Below the pieces are notes generated by a model, which saw only the letters and a program-made list of their open reading frames with translations, did not search any database and had not been told where the DNA came from. Shown here piece after piece: positions 45,052-54,246 of a stretch of DNA of 64,000 nucleotides. How positions within the stretch are numbered: the first letter of the stretch is position 1; each line of letters opens with the position of its first letter. The stretch comes from Deltaproteobacteria bacterium (GTDB lineage Bacteria; Desulfobacterota; GWC2-55-46). The stretch spans positions 248,001 to 312,000 of the forward strand of contig JACOUO010000003.1 in NCBI GenBank assembly GCA_016177845.1, written 5' to 3'. The translations under genes and the position numbers were made by a program.

Positions 45052-45933
45052 ATGGAGGCGCAGTTGTCCGAAATCCCAAAATACCCTGATTTTTCAGAGA
45101 TTACCATAGAGCTTCGCCCAATCCTGCACCCGCTTTTCAAACAGCTTGACAGCAGCATCTCTGAATTCAGCTTCGCGAATATCTATCTTTTCAGGAAGAC
45201 CCACAATTACAGGGTCACACAGCTTGAAGACGGCCTCATTGTGATTGCAGGTAAGGATAAAAAGCCCTTTTTCATGGTCCCGTTCGGCATTCCTGAAGAG
45301 GAGATGCTCAAGGAGCTCTTCCAAAAATTCTCGTCCATGAAGGCTGCAACCGCTGAACAGGCCCATAATCTCTCTTTAGAATATATAGTAGAAGAGGACA
45401 GGGATAATTTCGATTACCTCTATTCCCGTGATGAGCTCTCAAAACTTTCCGGCAGAAAATACCATAAGAAAAAAAATCTCGTAAACTTCTTTACCGGCAC
45501 ATACACCTATGTCGGAAAACCCCTTCTTGACGAATACATAAAAGACGCGCTCTTTGTGCTTGAACAGTGGAGGGCAGGGCAGGCAGATGAAGGGGACTAC
45601 GAAGCGGCCAAAGAGGCGCTTGAACGCTCAAATGAGCTGCAATTGTGCGGCGGCATCTATTATGTAGAGGACGGGCCTGCGGCATTCGCGCTTGGCGAAG
45701 AGCTTGAGCCGCATACCTTTGTCCTCCATTTCGAGAAGGGGATTGGGGATTATAAAGGGCTGCTTCAATTCGTAAACCAGAGCTTTGCCTCGATACTGCC
45801 TGAAAAATATCAAATCATCAACAGGGAGCAGGACTTGGGGGATGAGGGCTTAAGGAAGTCAAAGCTCAGCTATAAGCCTTCTGGCTTCGTTAAAAAATAT
45901 CGGATTTACCCGAAATCTTCCTCTGAAAAATAA
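45052..45933 (+). CDS. DUF2156 (LPG synthetase C-terminal-like, GNAT fold) protein
   Basis: 293 aa. Pattern of the DUF2156 family: SEFSFANIYLFRKTHNYRV near residue 40, LSGRKYHKKKNLVNFF (about 130-145), HFEKGIGDYKGLLQFVNQSFA, and C-terminal INREQDLGDEGLRKSKLSYKP. The fold is that of the catalytic domain of phosphatidylglycerol lysyltransferase (tandem GNAT). It probably transfers an aminoacyl or acyl group; substrate unknown. ATG 45052 has little SD and a very short leader; TTG 45064 with GGAGG 5 bases upstream is a serious alternative. Confidence 0.85.
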   Translation: MEAQLSEIPKYPDFSEITIELRPILHPLFKQLDSSISEFSFANIYLFRKTHNYRVTQLEDGLIVIAGKDKKPFFMVPFGIPEEEMLKELFQKFSSMKAATAEQAHNLSLEYIVEEDRDNFDYLYSRDELSKLSGRKYHKKKNLVNFFTGTYTYVGKPLLDEYIKDALFVLEQWRAGQADEGDYEAAKEALERSNELQLCGGIYYVEDGPAAFALGEELEPHTFVLHFEKGIGDYKGLLQFVNQSFASILPEKYQIINREQDLGDEGLRKSKLSYKPSGFVKKYRIYPKSSSEK

Positions 45934-46131
45934 GCTTGCAACATTCCTTAAAAAATTGTACTATTCGCGCCACAAGCAATTCCCTCTCTTTTCCAAATGA
46001 AAATATAACCGAATGCCAATTTAATGTTTAGGAAGCATTTACATGTAATGCCTTGCCTTTGTGTGCGCTGAAGGTGTGCTTGGAGATAAGCACAATTTTA
46101 ATAAATGGGTATAACAGGAGAACTCGGTAAA

Positions 46132-47412
46132 ATGGAAACAAATCTTATTATCGCACTGGTCGTATTCGTAGCCGTATACGCCCTGCTTATCTGGGATAAG
46201 ATAAACAGGGCAGTTGTGGCGCTCATCGGCGCCTCAGCCCTTGTCATCCTCGGCGTCCTGAATCAGGAAGCCGCCATACACGGGATTGACTTCAACACAA
46301 TAGGTCTCCTGATAGCAATGATGGCAATAGTCAACATCTGCCAGAAGACAGGCATGTTCCAGTTCATGGCAATAAAGGCGGCAAAAGCAGTTGGTGGAGA
46401 CCCCTGGAGAATACTGGTGGCTTTATCAGTGGTTACCGCAGTATTATCAGCGCTTCTCGACAATGTCACAACAGTGCTCCTTACAGTTCCGATTACTTTC
46501 CTTATAACAGATGAACTTAAACTTAATCCTTATCCGTACCTTGTAGCGCAGGTATTCGCGTCAAACATAGGCGGAACCGCAACCCTTATAGGCGACCCTC
46601 CGAACATCATGATAGGAAGCGCGGTTGGCCTTGCGTTCATGGATTTTGTTTACAATGTCGGCGTAATAGTCCCTGCAATTTTGATAGGCACCCTTATCCC
46701 CATGTACTTCATTTATGGCAAGAAGCTTAAGGTCTCTGATGAGCTTAAGCAGAGGATAATGGCCTTTAATGAAAAAGACGCCCTGCAGGATCGCGTGCTC
46801 CTTAAAAAATGCCTTGTGGTGCTTGCCATCACAATCGGCGGTTTCCTTATGCAGAAGCCTCTCCATCTTGAGGCCGCAACAATAGGCCTTTTCGGAGCTG
46901 CAATTCTTATGCTCATAACAAAGGAAGACCTCCATCAGGTTATGGAGAAGGCGGAATGGACATCGATATTCTTCTTCCTTGGCCTTTTCGTAATAGTTCA
47001 CAGCCTTGTTGAGGTCGGGCTTATAAAGACCTTTGCCATGAAGACCCTTGAGCTTACAGGCGGGGATATGAAGGTTACAGGCATGACGATACTCTGGGTC
47101 TCGGCCATTGCCTCGGCCTTTATAGATAATATCCCGTTTGTCGCTACCATGATACCGCTTATTAAGGACATGGCGCCGGGCCTCGGCGGTCCTGAAGCCA
47201 TCCAGTCTTTGTGGTGGGCGCTTTCTCTCGGTGCCTGCCTTGGCGGAAACGGAACCCTTATCGGAGCATCGGCCAATGTCGTTGTAGCGGGCATGGCGCA
47301 TAAGAACGGGCACGAGATGAGCTTTGTAAAATTCACGCTTCTCGCTTTCCCGCTCATGCTTATATCAATCGTCATATCGACTATTTACATGTACTTCAGG
47401 TACTTTTCTTAA
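46132..47412 (+). CDS. ArsB/NhaD (SLC13-like) ion transporter
   Basis: 426 aa, eleven or so membrane helices. Seen: VCQKTG-like NICQKTGMFQFMAIKAAK, LSALLDNVTTVLLTVP, ASNIGGTATLIGDPPNIMIGSA, then the second repeat with IDNIPFVATMIPLI and GGNGTLIGASANVV, the inverted-repeat signature of the IT superfamily (ArsB/NhaD/CitM). Could be a Na+/H+ antiporter, arsenite or anion permease. The lack of ars genes nearby favours NhaD-like. ATG 46132 has AGGAG 11 bases upstream; ATG 46105 has no SD. Confidence 0.88.
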   Translation: METNLIIALVVFVAVYALLIWDKINRAVVALIGASALVILGVLNQEAAIHGIDFNTIGLLIAMMAIVNICQKTGMFQFMAIKAAKAVGGDPWRILVALSVVTAVLSALLDNVTTVLLTVPITFLITDELKLNPYPYLVAQVFASNIGGTATLIGDPPNIMIGSAVGLAFMDFVYNVGVIVPAILIGTLIPMYFIYGKKLKVSDELKQRIMAFNEKDALQDRVLLKKCLVVLAITIGGFLMQKPLHLEAATIGLFGAAILMLITKEDLHQVMEKAEWTSIFFFLGLFVIVHSLVEVGLIKTFAMKTLELTGGDMKVTGMTILWVSAIASAFIDNIPFVATMIPLIKDMAPGLGGPEAIQSLWWALSLGACLGGNGTLIGASANVVVAGMAHKNGHEMSFVKFTLLAFPLMLISIVISTIYMYFRYFS

Positions 47413-47419
47413 ATCCGGC

Positions 47420-47450
47420 TGCCCCTTGTGAAATGAACCCGCAAGGGGCA
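47420..47450 (+). terminator. hairpin after the ArsB/NhaD gene
   Basis: TGCCCCTTG / CAAGGGGCA, 9-bp stem with a 13-base loop, just after the stop; no T-run, so a weak or Rho-assisted terminator. Confidence 0.45.
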
Positions 47451-47455
47451 AAGCC

Positions 47456-47484
47456 TTACTAACGGGTTATCTTTTTGTTATAAT
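47456..47484 (+). promoter_or_regulatory. promoter for the CBS gene
   Basis: Perfect -10 TATAAT (47479-47484) with poor -35 TTACTA at 17 bases. Start of transcription would lie about 8 bases before ATG 47500, giving a very short leader that includes the SD only partly. Confidence 0.35.
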
Positions 47485-47499
47485 ATGATAGGAGGATCT

Positions 47500-47967
47500 A
47501 TGATAGCGGCTAATGTAATGTCAACAGGCGCTCACACCCTTACCAAAGAAAAGACAATGCTTGACGCGTTCAAGCTCATCAGCGAGAAAAAGGTAAGGCA
47601 GATACCTGTTGTGGATGCCGGCAATATCGTACAGGGAGTGATTACGCCGAGAAAGCTCATGAAGGCGATACTTCCCAGGTACATAGCAGAAGGCATGATA
47701 GAGGATGTGAAGTTCGCCCCTGAACTGCCGGAGTTTGTGGAAAACATAGACCAGCTTGCTTACAAGAGCGTCGAACAGGTGCTTGATACCGAATTCGTGA
47801 GCGTCTCGCCCGAGACCTCAACGATGGAGATAGCGGCTTTGTTTGTAAATGCAAAAAAGCCCATAGAATCCATACTTGTAGTTGATCATAATAAAAGGCT
47901 TCTGGGGATAATATCCCCATGGGATGTGTTTAAGAGGCTGTGGGAATACGCAGAGAAAAAGAATTAG
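47500..47967 (+). CDS. two-CBS-domain protein
   Basis: 155 aa: a CBS pair covering about residues 1-70 (VMSTGAHTLTKEKTMLDAF, QIPVVDAGNIVQGVIT) and 95-150 (ILVVDHNKRLLGIISPWDVFK). CBS pairs bind adenine nucleotides and act as regulatory sensors. ATG 47500 with TAGGAGG 5 bases upstream is preferred over ATG 47485. It follows the ion transporter by 87 bases and may regulate it; inference. Its end overlaps the next gene by 28 bases. Confidence 0.88.
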   Translation: MIAANVMSTGAHTLTKEKTMLDAFKLISEKKVRQIPVVDAGNIVQGVITPRKLMKAILPRYIAEGMIEDVKFAPELPEFVENIDQLAYKSVEQVLDTEFVSVSPETSTMEIAALFVNAKKPIESILVVDHNKRLLGIISPWDVFKRLWEYAEKKN

Positions 47968-49124
47968 ATAACACGATAGGGATTTACATCCATATACCTT
48001 TTTGCGTAAGCAAATGCCCTTACTGCGATTTCAGATCGGTGGTAAGCGCACAAATACCCGAGAAAAGATACACAGGATGCATTTTAAAGGAACTCTCTTT
48101 TTTGCTTAAAAAGGAGAGTTCCTTTTTTATTGAGAAAAGGCCGCTTGAGTCCGTCTATATCGGCGGCGGCACGCCCTCATTGCTCTCACCCCCGGCAATA
48201 TCTTTCCTGATAGATTCCATCCGGAAAGAATTCAGCCCCGTTAAAGATATCGAGATTACCCTTGAGGCCAACCCGGATACCATAGACTTTGAAAAGCTCA
48301 AAGGCTTCAAAGAGGCAGGGATAAACAGGTTAAGCATAGGGCTGCAGTCCGCAAACGATAAAGACTTGAAAGCCCTTGGCAGGCCGCACTCAGCCGCAAA
48401 GGGGCTTAAGGCCTTTGAGGAGGCAAGAAAGGCAGGTTTTGAGAATATCGGCCTGGACCTTATTTTTGGTGTTCCGGGGCAGAGCCTTGCAGATTGGGAG
48501 CACTCGGTAAAAAAGGTGATTGAGCTTCGCCCTGAGCATATATCCATGTACGGCCTGACAATAGAAGAAGGCACTCCTTTCCATGATATGCAACAGAAAG
48601 GGGCTTTGGCTCTGCCCGGTGAAGAGGCTGAGGTCGAGATGTTCAGGCTTGGGATAGAGCTGTTCAAGGCAGGAGGCTGGCATCACTATGAGATATCAAA
48701 CCTTGGGCTCCCGGGATTTTACAGCAGGCACAACAACAGGTATTGGCTTGGCAAGGATTATCTGGGCCTTGGCGTAAGCGCCCATTCATACCTCTCAAGG
48801 CCCGATTGGGGAAGGCGGTGGTGGAACGAGCTTGCCCCTTCTTCCTACATGGCTCGCATTGAGGAGCAAGGCATTGCCATAGCAGGGTGCGAAGACTTAA
48901 GCAGGGATGATGCTGTCAATGAAGCCCTCATTCTGGGCTTAAGGATGCTTGAAAGGGGTATAAACGGAGAGGATTTTAGAAGGAAATTCGGAGTCTATCC
49001 CAAGGAGGTATTCAGGAACTGGGCGGAACTTGAAGAAAAAGGCTTTGTCCGAAGCAGCGGACAAGACCTGCTCCTGACCTCTGAAGGTGTCCTTGTAGCC
49101 AATGAAATACTGCTCAGGATCTAA
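47940..49124 (+). CDS. hemW: HemW-like heme chaperone / coproporphyrinogen oxidase-like radical SAM
   Basis: 394 aa. Begins with YIHIPFCVSKCPYCDF (C22, C26, C29 bind the 4Fe-4S cluster), then YIGGGTPSLL, LEANPDTID, INRLSIGLQSANDKDLKALGRPH, and GLDLIFGVPGQS. C-terminal HemN-type domain with GEISNLG-like YEISNLGLPG and SRHNNRYW. It has only three cluster cysteines in the motif, as HemW does, rather than the extra Cys of HemN, so a heme-trafficking role is more likely than the oxidase. GTG 47940 is the only possible start in frame. Confidence 0.9.
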   Translation: MGIRREKELDNTIGIYIHIPFCVSKCPYCDFRSVVSAQIPEKRYTGCILKELSFLLKKESSFFIEKRPLESVYIGGGTPSLLSPPAISFLIDSIRKEFSPVKDIEITLEANPDTIDFEKLKGFKEAGINRLSIGLQSANDKDLKALGRPHSAAKGLKAFEEARKAGFENIGLDLIFGVPGQSLADWEHSVKKVIELRPEHISMYGLTIEEGTPFHDMQQKGALALPGEEAEVEMFRLGIELFKAGGWHHYEISNLGLPGFYSRHNNRYWLGKDYLGLGVSAHSYLSRPDWGRRWWNELAPSSYMARIEEQGIAIAGCEDLSRDDAVNEALILGLRMLERGINGEDFRRKFGVYPKEVFRNWAELEEKGFVRSSGQDLLLTSEGVLVANEILLRI

Positions 49125-49171
49125 GTATTTCCGTGCTTTTCCGCAAACCTGAAAAACGGTTTTTTCTATTC

Positions 49172-49200
49172 TTGACAATGGTTTATACCATTGGTATCTT
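49172..49200 (+). promoter_or_regulatory. hrcA promoter with operator-like palindrome
   Basis: Perfect -35 TTGACA (49172-49177), 17-base spacer, -10 TATCTT (49195-49200). The spacer contains a perfect 7-4-7 palindrome CAATGGT-TTAT-ACCATTG (49176-49193). It is not the CIRCE element (TTAGCACTC-N9-GAGTGCTAA) normally bound by HrcA. Confidence 0.7.
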
Positions 49201-49279
49201 TTAAACTTGGCCCTGGGGGAGTTTCCAATGGCTTGCCAATCGTCCCTCCCGGCACTATATTATAAGTAAATGTAGAAAT

Positions 49280-50308
49280 ATGGATATTTCATCGGAAAGA
49301 GCTAAAAAGATACTGAGCGCGATTGTGCTCGATTTTATAAGAACGGCTGAGCCTGTAAGCTCCAAGGCCATTGCCACAAGGTATTCTTTTGGCTTAAGCC
49401 CTGCCACTATCCGCAGTATCATGGCGGAGCTTGAGAAAGAGGGCTATCTTATTCAACCCCATACCTCCGCAGGCAGGATACCCACTGACAAGAGCTTCCG
49501 TTTTTATGTGGACAGTCTCCGAGAGCTTGAGGAACCGCCTCAAGTGGATAAAGACCTCCTGAAAAAGAGTTGTGAAGAACCGCTTGCGATAGACAATATC
49601 CTGACCGAGACGGCCAAGGCCCTCTCTACGCTTACAAGCTGCGCAGGGCTTATGCTTGTGCCGAAAAAGGATAGTTTCATCATAAAGCAGATAAACTTCA
49701 TCCCCATGGAGAAGACCAGCCTGATGGTCGTAATTGTCTCAAGGCTTGGTCTTGTGCAGACAAGGCACATAAGGATGGAGACGGAAGTCAAAAAGCTTGG
49801 CCTTGAAAAGATAACCAATTATTTAAACTCAATAGCCGAAGGGCTTACCATAAGAGAGTTGAGGGCTCGCATCATCGAAGAGATGCGCAATGTAAAGAAC
49901 CTCTACGATGAACTGCTTTCAAACGCGCTTCGCCTTGGAGCGATGGCGCTTGAGCAGAACAAATCGGCAGCAGATGAGCTTTATGTCGAGGGCAAGGCCA
50001 ATATATTGGGGCAGCCTGAATTCAAGGATGACCTTGAGAGGATGAGGCTGCTTTTCGCGGCCTTCGAAGAGAAGAGCCTGCTTCTGAAAATACTCGATAA
50101 ATCAATGGAAGAAAGCGGAATTCACATCTATCTTGGCTCTGAGAGCATGGTAAAGGAATTTGAGGGGCTGAGCTTTGTGACCGCTCCCTACGGTAGAAGC
50201 GGAGAGGTTCTGGGGACCCTTGGCGTTGTAGGGCCGGTCAGGATGAACTACTCCAGGATAATCCCGATCGTTGACTATACAGCCGGGCTTTTGAGTAAAA
50301 ATTTCTAA
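49280..50308 (+). CDS. hrcA: heat-inducible transcription repressor HrcA
   Basis: 342 aa. N-terminal winged helix (AKKILSAIVLDFIRTAEPVSSKAIA, LSPATIRSIMAELEKEGYLIQPHTSAGRIPTDKSFRFYV), then a GAF-like domain and dimerisation region with the C-terminal SFVTAPYGRSGEVLGTLGVVGP motif. Normal length. HrcA normally represses groE and dnaK operons through CIRCE. Here it heads hrcA-grpE-dnaJ. No CIRCE is present upstream, so it may not autoregulate. Confidence 0.96.
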   Translation: MDISSERAKKILSAIVLDFIRTAEPVSSKAIATRYSFGLSPATIRSIMAELEKEGYLIQPHTSAGRIPTDKSFRFYVDSLRELEEPPQVDKDLLKKSCEEPLAIDNILTETAKALSTLTSCAGLMLVPKKDSFIIKQINFIPMEKTSLMVVIVSRLGLVQTRHIRMETEVKKLGLEKITNYLNSIAEGLTIRELRARIIEEMRNVKNLYDELLSNALRLGAMALEQNKSAADELYVEGKANILGQPEFKDDLERMRLLFAAFEEKSLLLKILDKSMEESGIHIYLGSESMVKEFEGLSFVTAPYGRSGEVLGTLGVVGPVRMNYSRIIPIVDYTAGLLSKNF

Positions 50309-50413
50309 TCGTTTCAGGCCTATTATTTCCTTTTAAATCTCCGGCTGAATTTGACTCGCATTTCGGCACATTGTGCATATTTATTTTTTTAAAAAAATTG
50401 ACTCAGGGGTATT

Positions 50414-50995
50414 ATGAACGAAAAGAACTCTAACAGGAACGGCGAAGAATACAAGGGCGAAGGCGCTCAGGAACAACAGGAAGAGATGAAGGATGAGCTG
50501 TTTGAGGCGCCTGAGCAGGAGGTCATCCGCTTAAGGTCTGAGCTTGAGGCAAAGACAAAAGAAGCTGAGGAGAACTATAATAAATTCCTCAGGTCCGTGG
50601 CAGACCTCGATAATTACAGGAAAAGGGCCGAAAAGGAAAAAGCCGATGCCATAAGCTACGCCAACGAGAGCATAATGGAAGATATACTTCCTGTTGTCGA
50701 TAATTTTGAAAGAGCCCTCGTCCATGCCAACAGCGAGCAGAATGTAGAGTCGCTCAGGCAGGGCGTTCAGCTTATAATAGACCAGATGTACGCCGTACTT
50801 AAGAAGTTCGGACTGCAGGAGATAAAGTCAGTCGGCGGAAAGTTCGATCCGTCTCTCCACCACGCTATAAGCCAGGAGGAGAGCGAAGCAGAGCCTGACT
50901 CAGTTGTAAAGGAATTTCAGAAAGGCTATCTCCTAAAGGGAAGGCTCCTTCGCCCCGCAATGGTTGCGGTCGCGAAAAAGCCGGAGACCCACTAA
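50414..50995 (+). CDS. grpE: nucleotide exchange factor GrpE
   Basis: 193 aa. Acidic N-terminal tail (1-45), long coiled coil (46-115) with NKFLRSVADLDNYRKRAEKE, and a beta domain with VGGKFDPSLHHAI and VVKEFQKGYLLKGRLLRPAMVAV. It exchanges ADP for ATP on DnaK. 105-base gap after hrcA contains an ATTTTTTT/AAAAAAAT palindrome (50383-50398) and GCAC-ATT-GTGC. The SD is moderate (AGGGG). Confidence 0.96.
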   Translation: MNEKNSNRNGEEYKGEGAQEQQEEMKDELFEAPEQEVIRLRSELEAKTKEAEENYNKFLRSVADLDNYRKRAEKEKADAISYANESIMEDILPVVDNFERALVHANSEQNVESLRQGVQLIIDQMYAVLKKFGLQEIKSVGGKFDPSLHHAISQEESEAEPDSVVKEFQKGYLLKGRLLRPAMVAVAKKPETH

Positions 50996-51027
50996 AAATT
51001 TAACCACAGGCGGATAAGAGCAATTAT

Positions 51028-52131
51028 ATGGAAGAGAAGGATTTTTATAAGATTCTCGGCGTTGACAGGAATGCCACGGACGATGAAATAAAAAAGGCTT
51101 ACAGAAAGCTCGCGCATGAGATGCATCCTGACAAGCACAGCGGAGACAAGGACAAGGAAGAGAAGTTCAAGCTGGTCAACGAGGCATACGAGACCTTGAA
51201 AGACCCTGAGAAGAGGGCGCAGTATGACCGTTTCGGCTATGTAGGCTCCGGCCCCGGTTTCAGGGATGCGGGCGGCTATGGCGGCGGGGACTTTAATGAC
51301 CTCTTTGGAGAGGTCTTCTCGGAATTTTTCGGAGGGCAGAGGAGAAGGCCCGGGCCTGAGCGCGGCGCTGACTTAAGATATGACCTCCAGATAGCATTTG
51401 AAGAGGCCGCATTCGGCACTGAAAAAACAATCAATATACCGCGCACAGTTGCCTGCGGCACCTGCAGCGGCATAGGGGCAAAGCCCGGCACATATCCGCA
51501 GACATGCAATACCTGCAGGGGCACAGGGCAGGTCAGGTTCCAGCAGGGATTCTTTGCCGTTTCAAGGCCGTGCTCCACATGTGGCGGAAAAGGCACGGTA
51601 ATAAAAGACCCTTGCACAGAGTGCAGGGGCACAGGCCATATAAGGACTCAGAGCACTCTTACCGTAAAGATACCGGCAGGCGTTGATACGGGCTCAAGGC
51701 TTAGGCTTACAGGCGAAGGCGAATACGGCGAAAGGGGAGGCCCTCCGGGCGACCTTTACATAATAATCTCAGTCACTCCGCACTCGATATTTAAAAGGGA
51801 GAATGACGACATAATCTGCGAAGTGCCGATAAGCTTCCCTCAGGCGGCGCTTGGAGCTGAAATAGATGTGCCTACGCTCGAAGGCCCAGTAAAATTGAAG
51901 ATACCCGCGGGCACTCAGTCAGGAAAAGTGTTCAGGATCAAGCACAAGGGCATAGCCTCCCTCCATACGGGGAGAAGGGGAGACGCCCTTGTCATCGTGA
52001 AGGTCGAAACCCCGACAAAGCTCAGCAGGAAGCAGAAGGAGCTTCTTGAGGAGTTCGCAAGCGTAAGCGCGGAGGACTCCACGCCGCTTAAAAAGAACTT
52101 CTTCTCAAAGGTTAAGGACATTTTTGAATGA
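51028..52131 (+). CDS. dnaJ: chaperone DnaJ
   Basis: 367 aa. J domain (1-70) with HPD at 33-35, Gly-rich linker (75-110), four zinc-binding CxxCxGxG motifs (CGTCSGIG, CNTCRGTG, CSTCGGKG, CTECRGTG) and the two C-terminal beta domains. Complete class A DnaJ. The last base triplet overlaps the start of the next gene (ATGA). No dnaK lies between grpE and dnaJ or anywhere in the window; the Hsp70-like protein at 39431 is a different type. Confidence 0.97.
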   Translation: MEEKDFYKILGVDRNATDDEIKKAYRKLAHEMHPDKHSGDKDKEEKFKLVNEAYETLKDPEKRAQYDRFGYVGSGPGFRDAGGYGGGDFNDLFGEVFSEFFGGQRRRPGPERGADLRYDLQIAFEEAAFGTEKTINIPRTVACGTCSGIGAKPGTYPQTCNTCRGTGQVRFQQGFFAVSRPCSTCGGKGTVIKDPCTECRGTGHIRTQSTLTVKIPAGVDTGSRLRLTGEGEYGERGGPPGDLYIIISVTPHSIFKRENDDIICEVPISFPQAALGAEIDVPTLEGPVKLKIPAGTQSGKVFRIKHKGIASLHTGRRGDALVIVKVETPTKLSRKQKELLEEFASVSAEDSTPLKKNFFSKVKDIFE

Positions 52132-53699
52132 AATTAAAAGTAGCTATCCTCTGCCTTGCTTTTATCATCTGCTCTGTTTTTCCGGTCGGGACAGCATCTT
52201 ACGGCGCTGAAAGGGACCTGCCTTCGATATTTGAAGAACTCGATATCAAAGGGCCTGAAAAAAATACGGTAGAAGAGCTTGAGCAATATATCCGTTCCCA
52301 CGCATTCGGCGAATCTGTTGATGAGGCTCTCTTAAGGCTGGCAAGGATACACGCACAGGGCAAAGATACAAACAAGGCAATAGACACTTACCAGAAACTC
52401 CTTGAGCAATTCCCTGACAGCAGGTTTAAATTTGACGCGCTCTATGAGCTTGGTACGCTCAGATACAAGACAGGCAAGCTCAAGGATGCCAAATCCCTTG
52501 TAAGCGCGGTCTCTGCAAGCAGGGATGTCACCGTAGGGCTTAGGGCAAAGGCCGCAAGGCTTTTAAAAGAGATTGAGTCCGCTTCCAATGGGAGCATTTT
52601 AAATACTCCCGCAATAGGTGTGCTTCTCCCGTTAAAGGGGAATTATAATCAATTCGGGGAGGACGCGCTAAGCGGAGTGCTGCTTGCCGCTGATGTGTTC
52701 GGAGACAGGAACGGCAGTGTCGAGGTCATTGTAAAAAATGTCGGCGCCGACCCTTCAACGGTGGAGGGCACTGTAGCCGAATTATCCGCTAACAACAGAG
52801 TTGCCGGCATCGTTGGCCCGCTTTTAAGCTCCACTGCCTTTGAAACAGCAAGGCAGGCACAGAAAAAGGGCATCCCGGTAATCACGCTCTCGCAGAAAGA
52901 CGGGCTGCCCGAAGTCGGCGATTATGTATTCAGGAATTTTTTAACGCCCCGGCAGCAGGCCTCAGGCCTTGCCGAGTATGCTGTAAAAAAACTTGGCAAC
53001 AAAAGGATAGTCATGCTCTATCCCCAGAGCAATTACGGAATAGAGCTTGCGAAGCTATTTGAAAAAGAGGTCAAAAGATACGGCGGCGAGGTGGTAAAGC
53101 AGGTCCAATACGCGCAGGGCGCAACCGACTTCAGCGAAGAGATGAAGAGAGCCTTTGCTGTGCAGGTAAAGGAGCGCAAGGAAGGCAGAAAGAGGGTAAA
53201 AGAATTTACGCCTACGCTTAAGGCGGACGCTCTTTTTATCCCTGACTCATACGAGGCTGTAAACCTTATCACCCCGTACCTTGATTACTACGGCATCAAA
53301 GACATTCAGCTCCTTGGTTCAAATGGCTGGAACTCCCCAAAGCTTGTCGAGGCAGGCGCAAAGGGAGTCGAAGGCGCGATATTCGTTGACGGCTTCTATG
53401 CCGACAGCTCACGCGAAGGAACTGAGGAATTTACAGGAAGGTTCAAGCAGGTCTATGGCAGGGCTCCGGGCGTGCTTGAGGCGCAGGCCTATGACGCGGC
53501 ACGGATACTTATACTGGCGGCAAACGGCGAGAACAATGAAATGCCTGACAGGCTGGCTGTAAAGAATAAGCTCCACCAGATAAAGAACTTCAATGGGGCT
53601 TCGGGTAATCTGAGGTTTGACGGCAACGGAGAGGCAGTAAAAAACCTTTTCATATTGACCGTAAAAGACGGGCAGATTACGGAAGCGCCCAATAAATAA
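52128..53699 (+). CDS. penicillin-binding-protein-activator-like periplasmic protein (TPR plus type 1 binding-protein fold)
   Basis: 523 aa. Signal peptide with hydrophobic run [17 protein letters not shown] and cleavage near SYGA; no lipobox Cys at the cleavage point. TPR-like residues about 40-150 ([31 protein letters not shown]), then a periplasmic binding protein type 1 domain (160-523) with [37 protein letters not shown] and [10 protein letters not shown]. Same layout as LpoA-like activators and Leu/Ile/Val-binding-like receptors. Coupled to dnaJ by overlap. Confidence 0.85.
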   Translation: MKLKVAILCLAFIICSVFPVGTASYGAERDLPSIFEELDIKGPEKNTVEELEQYIRSHAFGESVDEALLRLARIHAQGKDTNKAIDTYQKLLEQFPDSRFKFDALYELGTLRYKTGKLKDAKSLVSAVSASRDVTVGLRAKAARLLKEIESASNGSILNTPAIGVLLPLKGNYNQFGEDALSGVLLAADVFGDRNGSVEVIVKNVGADPSTVEGTVAELSANNRVAGIVGPLLSSTAFETARQAQKKGIPVITLSQKDGLPEVGDYVFRNFLTPRQQASGLAEYAVKKLGNKRIVMLYPQSNYGIELAKLFEKEVKRYGGEVVKQVQYAQGATDFSEEMKRAFAVQVKERKEGRKRVKEFTPTLKADALFIPDSYEAVNLITPYLDYYGIKDIQLLGSNGWNSPKLVEAGAKGVEGAIFVDGFYADSSREGTEEFTGRFKQVYGRAPGVLEAQAYDAARILILAANGENNEMPDRLAVKNKLHQIKNFNGASGNLRFDGNGEAVKNLFILTVKDGQITEAPNK

Positions 53700-53718
53700 A
53701 TTTTCCAAGAGAGGTAGT

Positions 53719-54192
53719 ATGGGTCTGACTCACATAGACGAAGGCGGCAAGGCCAGGATGGTTGATGTAACTGAAAAGGCTGTTACGGAGAGGGTTGCCG
53801 TAGCCAAGGGAAGCGTCATAATGAAGAGAGAGACGCTTGACCTCATACTTGCCAATGAAGTGAAGAAGGGCGATGTGCTTGGGGTCGCAAGGGTTGCAGG
53901 AATCATGGCAGGAAAAAAGACAGCCGAGTTAATCCCGCTTTGCCATCCGATAAACGTTTCCAGCATCTCCGTTGATTTTGAGACAAATAAGGAGCTTCCC
54001 GGAATAGATATAACCGCGACCGCTAAAATAGCCTCCCAGACAGGCGTTGAGATGGAGGCGCTTACCGCTGTATCGGTTGCGGCGCTTACCATTTATGATA
54101 TGTGCAAGGCCGCTGATAAGGCGATGACGCTTACCAATATCAGGCTTGTCAAGAAAACAGGCGGGAAAAGCGGCACCTTCACCAGGGAATAG
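53719..54192 (+). CDS. moaC: cyclic pyranopterin monophosphate synthase MoaC
   Basis: 157 aa. [38 protein letters not shown] (substrate-binding), [22 protein letters not shown] and GGKSG are the full set of MoaC motifs. It makes cPMP from the 3',8-cyclo-GTP produced by MoaA in molybdenum-cofactor synthesis. SD GAGAGG before ATG. MoaA is not in the window. Confidence 0.97.
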   Translation: MGLTHIDEGGKARMVDVTEKAVTERVAVAKGSVIMKRETLDLILANEVKKGDVLGVARVAGIMAGKKTAELIPLCHPINVSSISVDFETNKELPGIDITATAKIASQTGVEMEALTAVSVAALTIYDMCKAADKAMTLTNIRLVKKTGGKSGTFTRE

Positions 54193-54208
54193 CTGTTTAA
54201 ATTTATTA

Positions 54209-54238
54209 TTTACACAAACAATATTTTTCGGTTATACT
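54209..54238 (+). promoter_or_regulatory. promoter of the DksA-like gene, apparently leaderless
   Basis: -35 TTTACA (54209-54214), 18-base spacer, -10 TATACT (54233-54238). Predicted start of transcription near 54245, about 2 bases before ATG 54247; no SD is present. Confidence 0.55.
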
Positions 54239-54246
54239 CTTGGATT

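Noticed and set aside
46561-47313. 250-aa minus-strand frame
   Set aside because: Opposite the ArsB/NhaD gene; composition typical of antisense to a membrane protein, no motifs.
49125-49279. CIRCE operator before hrcA
   Set aside because: No TTAGCACTC/GAGTGCTAA arms in the gap; a different palindrome is present.
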